Position numbers and translations under genes: made by a program | The notes under the pieces: generated by a model | Told to the model about the DNA's origin: nothing | Databases searched by the model: none | Seen by the model: the letters and a program-made list of their open reading frames with translations, nothing else | Assembly: GCA_030431455.1 (NCBI GenBank) | Contig: JAUIJE010000002.1 | Coordinates: 319,294 to 383,293 of the forward strand | DNA: 64,000 bases | From: a bacterium | GTDB lineage: Bacteria; Myxococcota; UBA727; JAUIJE01 | Reading direction: 5' to 3' | Part shown: positions 54,595-62,975 of the stretch, in pieces | Numbering within the stretch: the first letter of the stretch is position 1 | How the letters are laid out: the number at the start of each line of letters is the position of its first letter

Positions 54595-56058
54595 GTGACC
54601 CCCGAGCAACAGCCCCCGCGTCCGGTTCGTCTTGTGCCCGCCCTGCTCCTCGGGCTCGTCGGGGTGGGGCTGGGGCTTTTTTACGTGTCGCGCGCCCCGG
54701 CCCCGGCGGACCCGGGGGTGCCGGCCCCGCCGAACCCGGTCCTGGCCCCGGACACCATCGCCCCCCCCGCCGACGCGCCCTCGGCCGACGCGCCCCCCCC
54801 GTGGTCGCGCCAGGCCGCCCCCCGCAACCCGCGCACAGAGACATTGTTGGCCCTGGGCCAGAGCCTGCGCATGCCCGGCCAGGCCCTCGAGGTGCCGTGT
54901 CGCGCCGTGGCCGCGGACGGCACCTGCACCGCCCACGCCCTGGATTCGTTTTTCGCCGCGCTCGACCAAGCCGCGCAGAAAAAGGGCCAAGCCCGTATCA
55001 CGGTGTTCGGCAACTCTCTGATCATCTCCGACCGCATCGTGGACGTGTGGCGCGAAGCCTTGCAGCAACGGTTCGGCGACGCCGGGCGCGGCTTTTTGTA
55101 CGCCGACCGCCAGGCCAACTACGGGGCGCGCAGCCGCACCGCGGACGAGGCGAACGGCCTGTCGTCGTTCAACGTGGTGTGGGGCGAGCGGGGCCGCCAC
55201 CCGCACGGCATCGGCGGCGCTTTGCACGTGGCCGACCGCGACGCCCAATCGGTGTTTGTGCTCGACGGGGCCACCCGCGCGCGGCTTTTTTTCCTCGACC
55301 ACAAACGGTCCGCGGATCTGACCGTCACCTTCGACGACCGCGCGCCGCAGGTTGTGGCCGCGACCCACGAAGGCCCGCGCGTCGTGCCCGTGCCCGTGCC
55401 CGCGGGCGCCGCGCGCATGACCGTGCGGTGGCCGGCCGGGAGCGTGGCCTACGGGGTGAGCGTGGAGCGGCCGTCGCCGGGCATCATCCTCGACAACATC
55501 TCGATCATCGGCGCGGACAGCACGCGCTATCTGCGCATCGACGAGGACATCTTCCGCGCGCAGCTGCCCGCGCTGTCGCCCCAGCTTGTCACCATTTTGC
55601 TCGGGGGCAACGAGGTCAAGCGCGTGGCCTGGGGGGGCAGCACCCTGCCGCGGGTCAAGCGCGACCTCGCCAAGTTCTTGCAGCGCATTCAAGAGACATT
55701 GCCGGGGGTGCCCTGCCTGGTCACCGGCCCGTTGGAAAACGTACAGGGCGCGCAGCCCACCAAGGAAAAGAACCCCGAGCCGGTGGCCCATCCCTGGAAA
55801 AAGCGTTGGCAGACCGACGCGGTGCGCGAGGTCATGCACGAGGTGGCCGTCGCCGCGGGGTGCGCGTACTTCGATACCTTCGCGGCCATGGGCGGCGATG
55901 GGGCGTTGCGCCGGCTGAACGATAAACGCCTGCTCAACGAGGACATGATTCACCCCCAGGGGGACGGCCTCGATCTGCTCGGCGCGCTTTTGCACGACGC
56001 GCTGCTCGACGAATACGAACAGGGAACAGCCGCGCCCACGACGGAGACCGCGCCATGA
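54595..56058 (+). CDS. SGNH/GDSL-type hydrolase, membrane-anchored
   Basis: A 487-residue protein from a GTG start. One N-terminal membrane helix (about 12-32) is followed by a Pro/Ala-rich linker to about 80. The hydrolase domain has FGNSLI (S141, a GNS variant of the GDS block), a Gly-Asn block LGGNE, and D450-x-x-H453 in EDMIHPQG. The fold resembles exported SGNH esterases that remove acetyl groups from peptidoglycan or polysaccharides. It overlaps the dienoyl-CoA isomerase gene by ATGA. Confidence 0.8.
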   Translation: MTPEQQPPRPVRLVPALLLGLVGVGLGLFYVSRAPAPADPGVPAPPNPVLAPDTIAPPADAPSADAPPPWSRQAAPRNPRTETLLALGQSLRMPGQALEVPCRAVAADGTCTAHALDSFFAALDQAAQKKGQARITVFGNSLIISDRIVDVWREALQQRFGDAGRGFLYADRQANYGARSRTADEANGLSSFNVVWGERGRHPHGIGGALHVADRDAQSVFVLDGATRARLFFLDHKRSADLTVTFDDRAPQVVAATHEGPRVVPVPVPAGAARMTVRWPAGSVAYGVSVERPSPGIILDNISIIGADSTRYLRIDEDIFRAQLPALSPQLVTILLGGNEVKRVAWGGSTLPRVKRDLAKFLQRIQETLPGVPCLVTGPLENVQGAQPTKEKNPEPVAHPWKKRWQTDAVREVMHEVAVAAGCAYFDTFAAMGGDGALRRLNDKRLLNEDMIHPQGDGLDLLGALLHDALLDEYEQGTAAPTTETAP

Positions 56059-56876
56059 CCGACTACGCTTCGCTTCAGATCGAACACCACGGCCCCGTGA
56101 GCGAGGTCGTGCTCACCGGCCCCGGCAAGGGCAATGCCATGGGACCGGACTTTTGGCGGGAGGCCCCGCTCGCCTTCGCCGAACTCGACGCGCGGGCCGA
56201 GACCCGGGTGGTGTTGCTCCGCGGCGCGGGCAAGAACTTCTGCTACGGCCTCGACCTCATGGCCATGGCCGGCGACCTCGCGCCCCTGTTGGGCGAGCCC
56301 CAAATCGCGCCCGGCCGCACCGACTTTTACGAACTCGTGCTGCGCATGCAGCGCGCACCGGGGGCGGTGGCGGCCTGCAAAAAGCCCGTGGTCGCCGCCG
56401 TGCAGGGACATTGTATCGGGGCCGGCCTGGACGTGATCGCCGCGTGTGACGTGCGGGTGTGCAGCGCGGACGCGTCCTTTTCCCTCCGGGAGGTCAAGGT
56501 CGCGATGGTCGCGGACATGGGCAGCCTCCAGCGGCTGCCCGCGCTCATCGGCGAAGGGCCCACGCGCCACCTCGCGCTCACCGGGGCGGACATCCCCGCC
56601 GCCGACGCGCTCCGGCTCGGCCTGGTCACCGCGGTGTACGACGACCATGACACGCTGCTGGAGAAGGCCCGGGCCCTGGCCAACGAGATCGCGCACAACC
56701 CGCCGCTGGTGGTGCAGGGCATCAAGCGGGTCATGAACCAGCGCATCGCGGCCGAGCAGGCCACGGGCCTCGACTACGTCGCGGTCTGGAACGCGGCCTT
56801 TTTGCAGTCCGAGGACCTGCAGGAAGCGATCGCCGCCTTCGCCGAGCGCCGCCCCCCCGCGTTCAAAGGCCGCTGA
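56055..56876 (+). CDS. Dienoyl-CoA isomerase-like crotonase
   Basis: A 273-residue crotonase-fold enzyme. FCYGLDL and GHCIGAGLDVIAACDVRVCS form the oxyanion hole and CoA site. The acidic pair E146 and D154 (LREVKVAMVADMGSLQRLP), eight residues apart, matches the catalytic Glu/Asp of delta-3,5-delta-2,4-dienoyl-CoA isomerase (ECH1) rather than the two Glu of enoyl-CoA hydratase. This isomerase handles odd-position double bonds in fatty-acid oxidation. Coupling to an exported SGNH hydrolase is unexplained. Confidence 0.88.
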   Translation: MTDYASLQIEHHGPVSEVVLTGPGKGNAMGPDFWREAPLAFAELDARAETRVVLLRGAGKNFCYGLDLMAMAGDLAPLLGEPQIAPGRTDFYELVLRMQRAPGAVAACKKPVVAAVQGHCIGAGLDVIAACDVRVCSADASFSLREVKVAMVADMGSLQRLPALIGEGPTRHLALTGADIPAADALRLGLVTAVYDDHDTLLEKARALANEIAHNPPLVVQGIKRVMNQRIAAEQATGLDYVAVWNAAFLQSEDLQEAIAAFAERRPPAFKGR

Positions 56877-56936
56877 GGGCCCGCCCGGCCCGCGCGAAAA
56901 CCTGACACGCCCCGTCGGGCGGGCTAATTTTAGGCC

Positions 56937-58817
56937 GTGCGTTGGCTGGTGCTCGCCCTGTTCACCGGCGCCGCGGCATTCGCCGCGGCCGAGACCGACG
57001 TGTCCGCCCCCGCCCTCGCCGAGCGCGCGGTGGCGGTGGCCGCGCCCAAACCCGCAAGCCCCCCGGCGACCTCGCCGCCCGCCCGGGCCCCGGCCCCGCG
57101 CCAAGTGGCGTTGACCCTCGACGGTGACGCCCTCGTGCTCCACGACGCAGACGGCCAGGCGGTGCTGCGTTTGCCCCCCGCCCCGGTGGTGTCCTACCCG
57201 CGCCACCGGGGCGAAATCCAGGCACATTGGGAGACGACCCCGGACGGGTACCGGGCCGAGGGCTCACACCCGGCGGTGAAGAGCCTGGTCACGGTCACGG
57301 CCCGGCCGGACGACCCCCGCATCGAGGTCGTGCTCACCCTCACCTACCAAAGCGCCGTGCACGTGGCGCACGAGAGCTATCCCCTGTTGCTCGGCAAAGG
57401 CGTGCGCGGTGAGGCCTTGGACCGCGCCTACCAAATGAAGCCGGTCAAACGACGCGACAAGCTCTTCATCGACCGCTGGACCCCCCGGGTGGGGGCCTGG
57501 TCGACCCAGGCCGGCCCCGCGTTTGGTCTCATCGGCCAGGACACGATGCAGGGACTTTGGGTCACGGCCGAGCGCCTCACCTTCGAGCTCGACCACAAGC
57601 TCAACCACGAACACTCGGTGTACCCGGCGTGTTTCGAGACCTACGAACGGCACCGGCCGCGGGACGACATGTCCATGACCTTGCGGCGGGCGGGCGACGT
57701 CGTGACCTATGCGTTGACATTGGTGGCGGGCGAGACCCACCCCCCGCGGTTGCGCCGCTGGCCGGACGGGGCCCGGGCGGCGTTTGCCATCGTCGATCAC
57801 GCGGACGGGGCCAACAGCAAAAATCTGCGCGCCCTGATGTACGGCTCGTCCAAGCGCCACCGCCCGAGCCGCAACCGACGCGACACCCAAGGGGTGGTGG
57901 GGCACGGGCTGCCGCTCACCAAGACGGTGTTCTCGACGTCGTACCAGTTGAAAAACCCCTACTTCAAAAAGCTCGCGCACAAGTTGGCCGCGGCGGGGGC
58001 GGAGATCGCCCCCCACTCGATCACCCCGTTCAAGGACTCGAGCCGGGTCATCGCCAAGGAGATGGCGAGCACGTTCAAGGAGTTTGCGCCCTTGACCTGG
58101 GTCGATCACCAACCGGACACCAACTGCGAAGCCCTCAACAACGAAGGGGGCCGGCCCGGTCACGCCAAAAACACGGTCAAGACCTTGCTCGACGCCGGCC
58201 TGCGTTATTTCTGGGAGGCGCCGGACTTCCGCGGTTGGCGCGGGCTCAACCTGTGGCGCCCGCACCGCCGGAGCGAACGGGTGAGCTTCTTCTATCCCGG
58301 CATGTCACTGCAGAAGGACGGCCAGGTCCCGTGGCTGTTCCGTTCGGCGTGGCTCTTTTTGCCCCGCGACACGGTGACCGCGCGGCTGCAGCCCAAGAAG
58401 CTGAACGCCCTGGAGTGGGCCCACGGGATGTTCATCGCGCACACCTACTTTGGGGCCACCAAGACGGCCAAGGACGAGGACGGCCGCTCGGTGTTCGAGG
58501 AGCTCGACGACGGCACGCTGTTGCTGCGGCCGGCGTTCGACGAGGTGTTCGGCGATTTGGCCAAGCGCCGCAAGAAGGGGACGATGTTTGTCGCCACCAT
58601 GGGCGAGCTCGGCCAATGGATGGAGCGCTGGGCCGCGTCGCGGTTGACCTTCGACGGGCCCACCACGGTCAGGGTGTCGGTGCCGGACACGATGCGGCCG
58701 GACCAGGCCTACACCCTGCGGGTGGCGGACAAGCAAGACGTGAACGTGGCCGCGGGAGAGGCAGTGACATTGCCGAGACCGGTGTGGGAGACCGACCTCG
58801 GCATCCGCACGCGCTGA
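56937..58817 (+). CDS. Exported NodB-like polysaccharide-deacetylase-fold protein
   Basis: A 626-residue protein from a GTG start with a signal peptide (RWLVLALFTGAAAFAAA) and a Pro/Ala-rich linker to about 55. After a beta-rich region (about 55-280) the segments AAFAIVDHADGANSKN, IAPHSITPFKD and WVDHQPDTN resemble the metal-binding D/H motifs of NodB deacetylases. The spacing is unusual, so activity is uncertain. It may act on an envelope polysaccharide. It stands alone, 60 bp after the isomerase gene. Confidence 0.72.
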   Translation: MRWLVLALFTGAAAFAAAETDVSAPALAERAVAVAAPKPASPPATSPPARAPAPRQVALTLDGDALVLHDADGQAVLRLPPAPVVSYPRHRGEIQAHWETTPDGYRAEGSHPAVKSLVTVTARPDDPRIEVVLTLTYQSAVHVAHESYPLLLGKGVRGEALDRAYQMKPVKRRDKLFIDRWTPRVGAWSTQAGPAFGLIGQDTMQGLWVTAERLTFELDHKLNHEHSVYPACFETYERHRPRDDMSMTLRRAGDVVTYALTLVAGETHPPRLRRWPDGARAAFAIVDHADGANSKNLRALMYGSSKRHRPSRNRRDTQGVVGHGLPLTKTVFSTSYQLKNPYFKKLAHKLAAAGAEIAPHSITPFKDSSRVIAKEMASTFKEFAPLTWVDHQPDTNCEALNNEGGRPGHAKNTVKTLLDAGLRYFWEAPDFRGWRGLNLWRPHRRSERVSFFYPGMSLQKDGQVPWLFRSAWLFLPRDTVTARLQPKKLNALEWAHGMFIAHTYFGATKTAKDEDGRSVFEELDDGTLLLRPAFDEVFGDLAKRRKKGTMFVATMGELGQWMERWAASRLTFDGPTTVRVSVPDTMRPDQAYTLRVADKQDVNVAAGEAVTLPRPVWETDLGIRTR

Positions 58818-58835
58818 GCCCGGCCCGGTCTGCGA

Positions 58836-59402
58836 TCAGGGGTCGTCGTCGTCGATCACGGCTTGGGTCTGGCGGGCCAGCCACCGGTGGGTGGCCCGCA
58901 GGGTCTTGGCGTCGCGGGGGTGAAACGGGATGAGCTTGCTGCTCACGAGGTAGCCCGACCACAAAATCGCGATGCGGAGCGCGCGCTGTTTGGCCTTGGG
59001 GGGGCCGAGCCAACGCACCAAGGGCTGCATCGCCCGGCGCTCGAGCACCTGGAGGATGAGCTCGCCCGCGTCGGGGGCGGAGGCGGAGAGGATGAGGAGC
59101 TGAAAGGGGCTGCCTTTTTCCGTGCCCACGATGAGGGCCTCAACGAGGGCGGTGCCGGCGTCTTCGTGTCCCCGGTCGAGCAGGGCGGAGAGGTCGAGCA
59201 CCTGGTCCAGGCAGGCTTCGAACAGGCCGAGCTTCGAGCCGAAGTAGCGAGCGACCAGCGCGGTGTTGACCCCCGCGTCGTCGGCCACGTCGCGCACCCC
59301 CACGTTGGGGTAGCCGCGCTCGGAGAACAGCCGCAGGGCTGATTCCAGGATCGCTTGGGCGGTGCGCTCGGCATCGCGCGGCCTTGGTGCGGTGGTGCCC
59401 AC
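58836..59402 (-). CDS. TetR-family repressor divergent from P450 (2)
   Basis: A 188-residue regulator from a GTG start with GGAG upstream. The HTH has RDAERTAQAILESAL, YPNVGVRDVADDAGVNTALVARYFGSKLGLF. The C-terminal helices bind an unknown ligand. The gene is divergent from the P450 at 59494 across 91 bp, so it very likely represses that gene and itself. Confidence 0.9.
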   Translation of the reverse strand: MGTTAPRPRDAERTAQAILESALRLFSERGYPNVGVRDVADDAGVNTALVARYFGSKLGLFEACLDQVLDLSALLDRGHEDAGTALVEALIVGTEKGSPFQLLILSASAPDAGELILQVLERRAMQPLVRWLGPPKAKQRALRIAILWSGYLVSSKLIPFHPRDAKTLRATHRWLARQTQAVIDDDDP

Positions 59403-59493
59403 AAATGTCTCCGATCGATCTTGCCCCCTGGAGTGTAGATAAGTAAACAGTCGTGTACAACCGCCTTGTCCCCCGGGGGCAAAGGGAGATCCC
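59403..59493. promoter_or_regulatory. Divergent tetR/P450 control region
   Basis: The imperfect palindrome GTAAAC-AGTC-GTGTAC (59443-59458, one mismatch) lies mid-gap and is the best operator candidate. TTGCCCCC (59421-59428) and the near-palindrome TTGTCCCCCGGGGGCAA (about 59465-59481) form a second repeated pair. Confidence 0.5.
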
Positions 59494-60876
59494 ATGTCTG
59501 CAGCGCCCGAACCGACCCCGCGCGTCGCCCTGCGCGAGTACGCGCCCTCCGCGTTTGAGCTGATGGTCAACATCCGCCGGGAGGGGGGCTTTTTGGGCTT
59601 TCTGCTGAAGGTGTGGCGCGAGCACGGCGATCTGGTGATGTTGAAGATCGGCGGGCGTTCGGTGTTGCTCGTGGCCGACCCCGACCTGGTCCAGCACATC
59701 AACGTCACCGGCCGGGACAAATGGGACAAGGGGGCGAGCTACGACGGCCTGCGCGACAAGTTGCTCGGCGACGGCATCGTCACCGCCACCGGCGTCAGTT
59801 GGCGACGACAGCGCAAGTTGATGGCCCCGTTTTTTACCCCCAAGGGCATCGCGAAGTATTTCCCCATCTTTGTCGCCGACACCGAGCGCATGATGGAGCG
59901 GTGGCGTGCGGGGTGCGCGGGCACGGGGAAGCCGGTGGAAATCCTCGACGAGATGATGGGGGTGACCGCGTCGGTGATCCTGCACGCGGTGTTCTCGACC
60001 GAGTCGGGCCCCACCCTCGACAAGGTCCGTCACAACATCGAGTTCTTGGTCACCGAGAGCGCAAAAGGGCAAAGCCGACCGGTGTCGTTGCCGAGCTGGG
60101 TGCCGACGCCCAACAATGTCAAATACAAGCGCGCCTACCGTGAAGTCACCGACTACATCCGCGAACTCATCAACCAGCGCCAGGCGATTCCGCAGGACCA
60201 GTGGCCCGACGACCTGCTCACCGACCTCATGGTCACCAAAGAGGAAGAGACCAACACCACCATGGCCGAGCAGTTGCTCGTCGACAACGGCCTCACCATG
60301 TTCGCGGCCGGCCACGAGACCACCGCGCGGACCTTGTCCTTTTTGTGGTACGCGCTGTCGCAAAATCCCGAGGTCGAAGCCCGCCTGCACGCCGAGGTGG
60401 ACGAGGTGCTCGGCGACGAGGCGCCCACCCTCGAGGCGATGAAGCAGCTGCCCTACACCCTGCGCGTGGTGCGCGAGGTGTTGCGCCTCTACCCGGCCGC
60501 TCCCCTCTACGCCCGGGACGCCATCGAGGACGATGTGCTCGCGGGGGTGCCGATTCCGAAGGGCACGCCCTCGCTCCCCTTCGCCTACGCCACGCACCGG
60601 CACCCGGCGGTGTGGCAAGACCCCGAGCGGTTCGACCCCGACCGTTGGTTGCCCGAGCGCGAGGCCGAACGGCCGGCGAGCAGCTTTCACGCGTTCGCGA
60701 CCGGCCCGCGCATTTGTCTCGGCAGTCACTTTTCGCTGCTCGAGACGCACATCATGACCGCGATGATCGCGCGGCGGTTCAGGATTCGGAACAAGCCGGG
60801 CCACGTGCCGCACGTGGAGTTTTTCGGCACCTTGGGCTCGAAAAATGGCCTGCCGATGTTGATCGAAGAGCGCTGA
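59494..60876 (+). CDS. Cytochrome P450 (2)
   Basis: A 460-residue P450. I-helix AGHETT is at 272-277, K-helix E328/R331 in EVLRL, and the heme loop FATGPRICLG has the ligand C408. The N-terminus REYAPSAFELMVNIRREGG lacks a membrane anchor. It is related to P450 (1) in this window by the same I-helix and heme-loop style but is not a close duplicate. The substrate is unknown. GGGAG precedes the ATG. Control by the divergent TetR protein is likely. Confidence 0.92.
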   Translation: MSAAPEPTPRVALREYAPSAFELMVNIRREGGFLGFLLKVWREHGDLVMLKIGGRSVLLVADPDLVQHINVTGRDKWDKGASYDGLRDKLLGDGIVTATGVSWRRQRKLMAPFFTPKGIAKYFPIFVADTERMMERWRAGCAGTGKPVEILDEMMGVTASVILHAVFSTESGPTLDKVRHNIEFLVTESAKGQSRPVSLPSWVPTPNNVKYKRAYREVTDYIRELINQRQAIPQDQWPDDLLTDLMVTKEEETNTTMAEQLLVDNGLTMFAAGHETTARTLSFLWYALSQNPEVEARLHAEVDEVLGDEAPTLEAMKQLPYTLRVVREVLRLYPAAPLYARDAIEDDVLAGVPIPKGTPSLPFAYATHRHPAVWQDPERFDPDRWLPEREAERPASSFHAFATGPRICLGSHFSLLETHIMTAMIARRFRIRNKPGHVPHVEFFGTLGSKNGLPMLIEER

Positions 60877-61126
60877 CGGACTCCACGCGCGGCGCGCACC
60901 CGAGCGACCGACACGCCATCTCACCCGACGTGGGTGTGGCAAACGACCGGGTCTGGCCGGCGGAAGCCGCGACATTTGGCCGCAGGGGCCACACCTTCGT
61001 GGTCGTCGAGCGCGGCGTGCTCACGCGTGAATTGTCATCGTTTCGGCATTTGTCTTGCTGTGCCGTATTCGCTACCCGCGAGATGTTCTATCTCTGGGTT
61101 GTTCACGCGATGTGAAGGAGTTTTTG

Positions 61127-61600
61127 ATGCGTACTGTGTTCATGATCGCCGCCTTGGCCTTGGCCCTGACCGGCTGCGAAGACAAGAAGGCCGCGCCCGC
61201 GGCGGAAAAGCCCACCGCGGAAGCCAAGCCGGCGGCCGCCGAAAAGCCGGCGGACAAAGCCGCCGCCGCCACCGAAAAGCCGGCGGACGCCACCGCGACG
61301 GCGACGGCGACGGGGCCTGCGGCCGAGGCGCGCAAGTTGTTCGATACCTTGTGCGTGACCTGCCACGGCACCTCGGGCAAAGGCGACGGCGCGGCCGCGG
61401 CCAACCTGAACCCCAAGCCGCGCGACTACACGGACAAAGCGTGGCAAGCCAAAGTCACCGACGAGAAGCTCGCGCAAGCCATCGTCGGGGGCGGCCCCGC
61501 GGTGGGCCTCAGCCCGCTCATGCCGCCGAACCCGGGGCTGAAGGAAAAGCCCGAGGTCGTGGCCGAGCTTGTGAAAATCATTCGCGCCTTCGGCAAGTGA
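61127..61600 (+). CDS. Mono-heme cytochrome c lipoprotein
   Basis: A 157-residue protein. The signal peptide ends LALTGC, giving a lipidated Cys, and about 50 residues of Glu-Lys-Pro-Ala repeats form a flexible tether. The cytochrome c domain has heme motif CVTCH (76-80) and the distal Met in GLSPLMPPN. GAAGGAG lies before the ATG. It is a membrane-tethered electron carrier, and the repeated EKPA linker would let the heme domain swing. It is 7 bp before the DUF4349 gene, so they form an operon. Confidence 0.92.
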   Translation: MRTVFMIAALALALTGCEDKKAAPAAEKPTAEAKPAAAEKPADKAAAATEKPADATATATATGPAAEARKLFDTLCVTCHGTSGKGDGAAAANLNPKPRDYTDKAWQAKVTDEKLAQAIVGGGPAVGLSPLMPPNPGLKEKPEVVAELVKIIRAFGK

Positions 61601-61607
61601 GGTCCTG

Positions 61608-62930
61608 ATGCGTTCGTTGGCGGTGCTCGTGGTCACGTGGGGATTGTGCGGCTGCGCTGGCGTGGATCACGCCAGGGCCGAGCCCAGCTATACACAGTCC
61701 ACCGCCTACGATTTCCGCGACGAAGACATCAGCGGCGACCTCGACACGCCCGACGGCGCGTACCTGATGAACGAAGCCGCCGCCGACGAGCGCGGCGGCA
61801 CCGCCACCCTGTCCGCGGGCGGGGTGGTCCTCGACGGCCGCGCCCGCCGGTCGAGCAGCACCCGCTATGCCGGGTCTGCCCCCGGCGCCCCGGTGCAAAA
61901 GCCCACGCCCGCGCCCGCCGACGAGCCCGCCACCGAAACGGCCCCCTCCGGCGACGACCAGACCCCTGCGCCGCCGCAAAAACGCCTCAAGGTGTACACC
62001 GGATCGGTGCGGCTGCAGGTGGCCAACGTCGAGGCGGCCCAGACCGACGTGGTCACCGCCACCGAGGCCCTCGGGGGCTATGTCTCGGTCAAAGGCAAAG
62101 ACCGCGTGACCGTGCGCGTGCCCGCGGCGCGATTTTTTGAACTCGTCGAGCAGGTGAAAAAAATCGGCGTGCTCCTCGACGAGACCCTCGAGGCCAAGGA
62201 CGTGACCGCCCAGGCCTACGAGCTCGAGTTGCGCCTCGACACCGCACGCAAATCCCACGCCCGGCTGAGCGCGCTGCTCGAAAAGGCGGAGAAGGTCGAG
62301 GACCTGCTCAAGATCGAAGCCGAACTGCGCCGGCTCACCGAGGAGATCGAAGTGATGCAAGGCCAGCTGCGCCTGCTCATGGACCAGGTCACGATGTCGA
62401 CGCTCACGGTGATGCTCTACCGCGCGGGTCCGCCCCCGCAGCAGGCGCGCACCCAGTCCCCGTTTTCGTGGGTCAACGCGGTGGGGCCGCGCCGGGCCTG
62501 GGAGATGCCCACGTACAACCTGCCCCCGGGGCCGTTCACCGCGGCCCCCCTGGAGACCCCGGCGCGGTTTTTGGCGCTCGGGGTCGAAGATTTCGAACTG
62601 CGGGCGCTCTCCAGCGAAGAGAGCCGCCTGTGGGTGCGCACCTTCGAGGTCACGGGGGGCGCGCTCGATTTTTGGGACAAGGCGCTGCGCAAGGACTTTG
62701 AAGAAGGCCGGGGCCTGACCCTGGGCGACGGCGAAGAAGTGACATTGCACGGGCTGACCGGCCGCGCCTACATCGTGCCCACCCAGGTGGGCCAGACGGA
62801 CGTCAAATACTTCGTGGCCGTGTTCCGCCAGAGCGGGCTGTTCTCCGAGGACGTGGTCGTCGTCGAGCTGTGCAGCAAGGTCGAGCAGTTCGACGAGGAC
62901 CTGGCCGCACTGCGTCAGAGCCTGCGGTAA
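61608..62930 (+). CDS. DUF4349 lipoprotein
   Basis: A 440-residue lipoprotein (LCGC lipobox). A disordered Pro/Ala/Asp linker runs to about residue 125. A DUF4349 domain follows, with YTGSVRLQVANVEAAQTDVV, EALGGYVSVKG, VRVPAARFFEL, a coiled coil (LEKAEKVEDLLKIEAELRRLTEEIEVM) and VTMSTLTVML. DUF4349 proteins are exported and of unknown function. The C-terminal 150 residues are extra and may be a second domain. It follows the cytochrome c gene in the same operon. Confidence 0.85.
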   Translation: MRSLAVLVVTWGLCGCAGVDHARAEPSYTQSTAYDFRDEDISGDLDTPDGAYLMNEAAADERGGTATLSAGGVVLDGRARRSSSTRYAGSAPGAPVQKPTPAPADEPATETAPSGDDQTPAPPQKRLKVYTGSVRLQVANVEAAQTDVVTATEALGGYVSVKGKDRVTVRVPAARFFELVEQVKKIGVLLDETLEAKDVTAQAYELELRLDTARKSHARLSALLEKAEKVEDLLKIEAELRRLTEEIEVMQGQLRLLMDQVTMSTLTVMLYRAGPPPQQARTQSPFSWVNAVGPRRAWEMPTYNLPPGPFTAAPLETPARFLALGVEDFELRALSSEESRLWVRTFEVTGGALDFWDKALRKDFEEGRGLTLGDGEEVTLHGLTGRAYIVPTQVGQTDVKYFVAVFRQSGLFSEDVVVVELCSKVEQFDEDLAALRQSLR

Positions 62931-62975
62931 CGTTCCCCTCTGGGCGCGGGCCCGGGCCTCTGGCATGGTCGGGCC

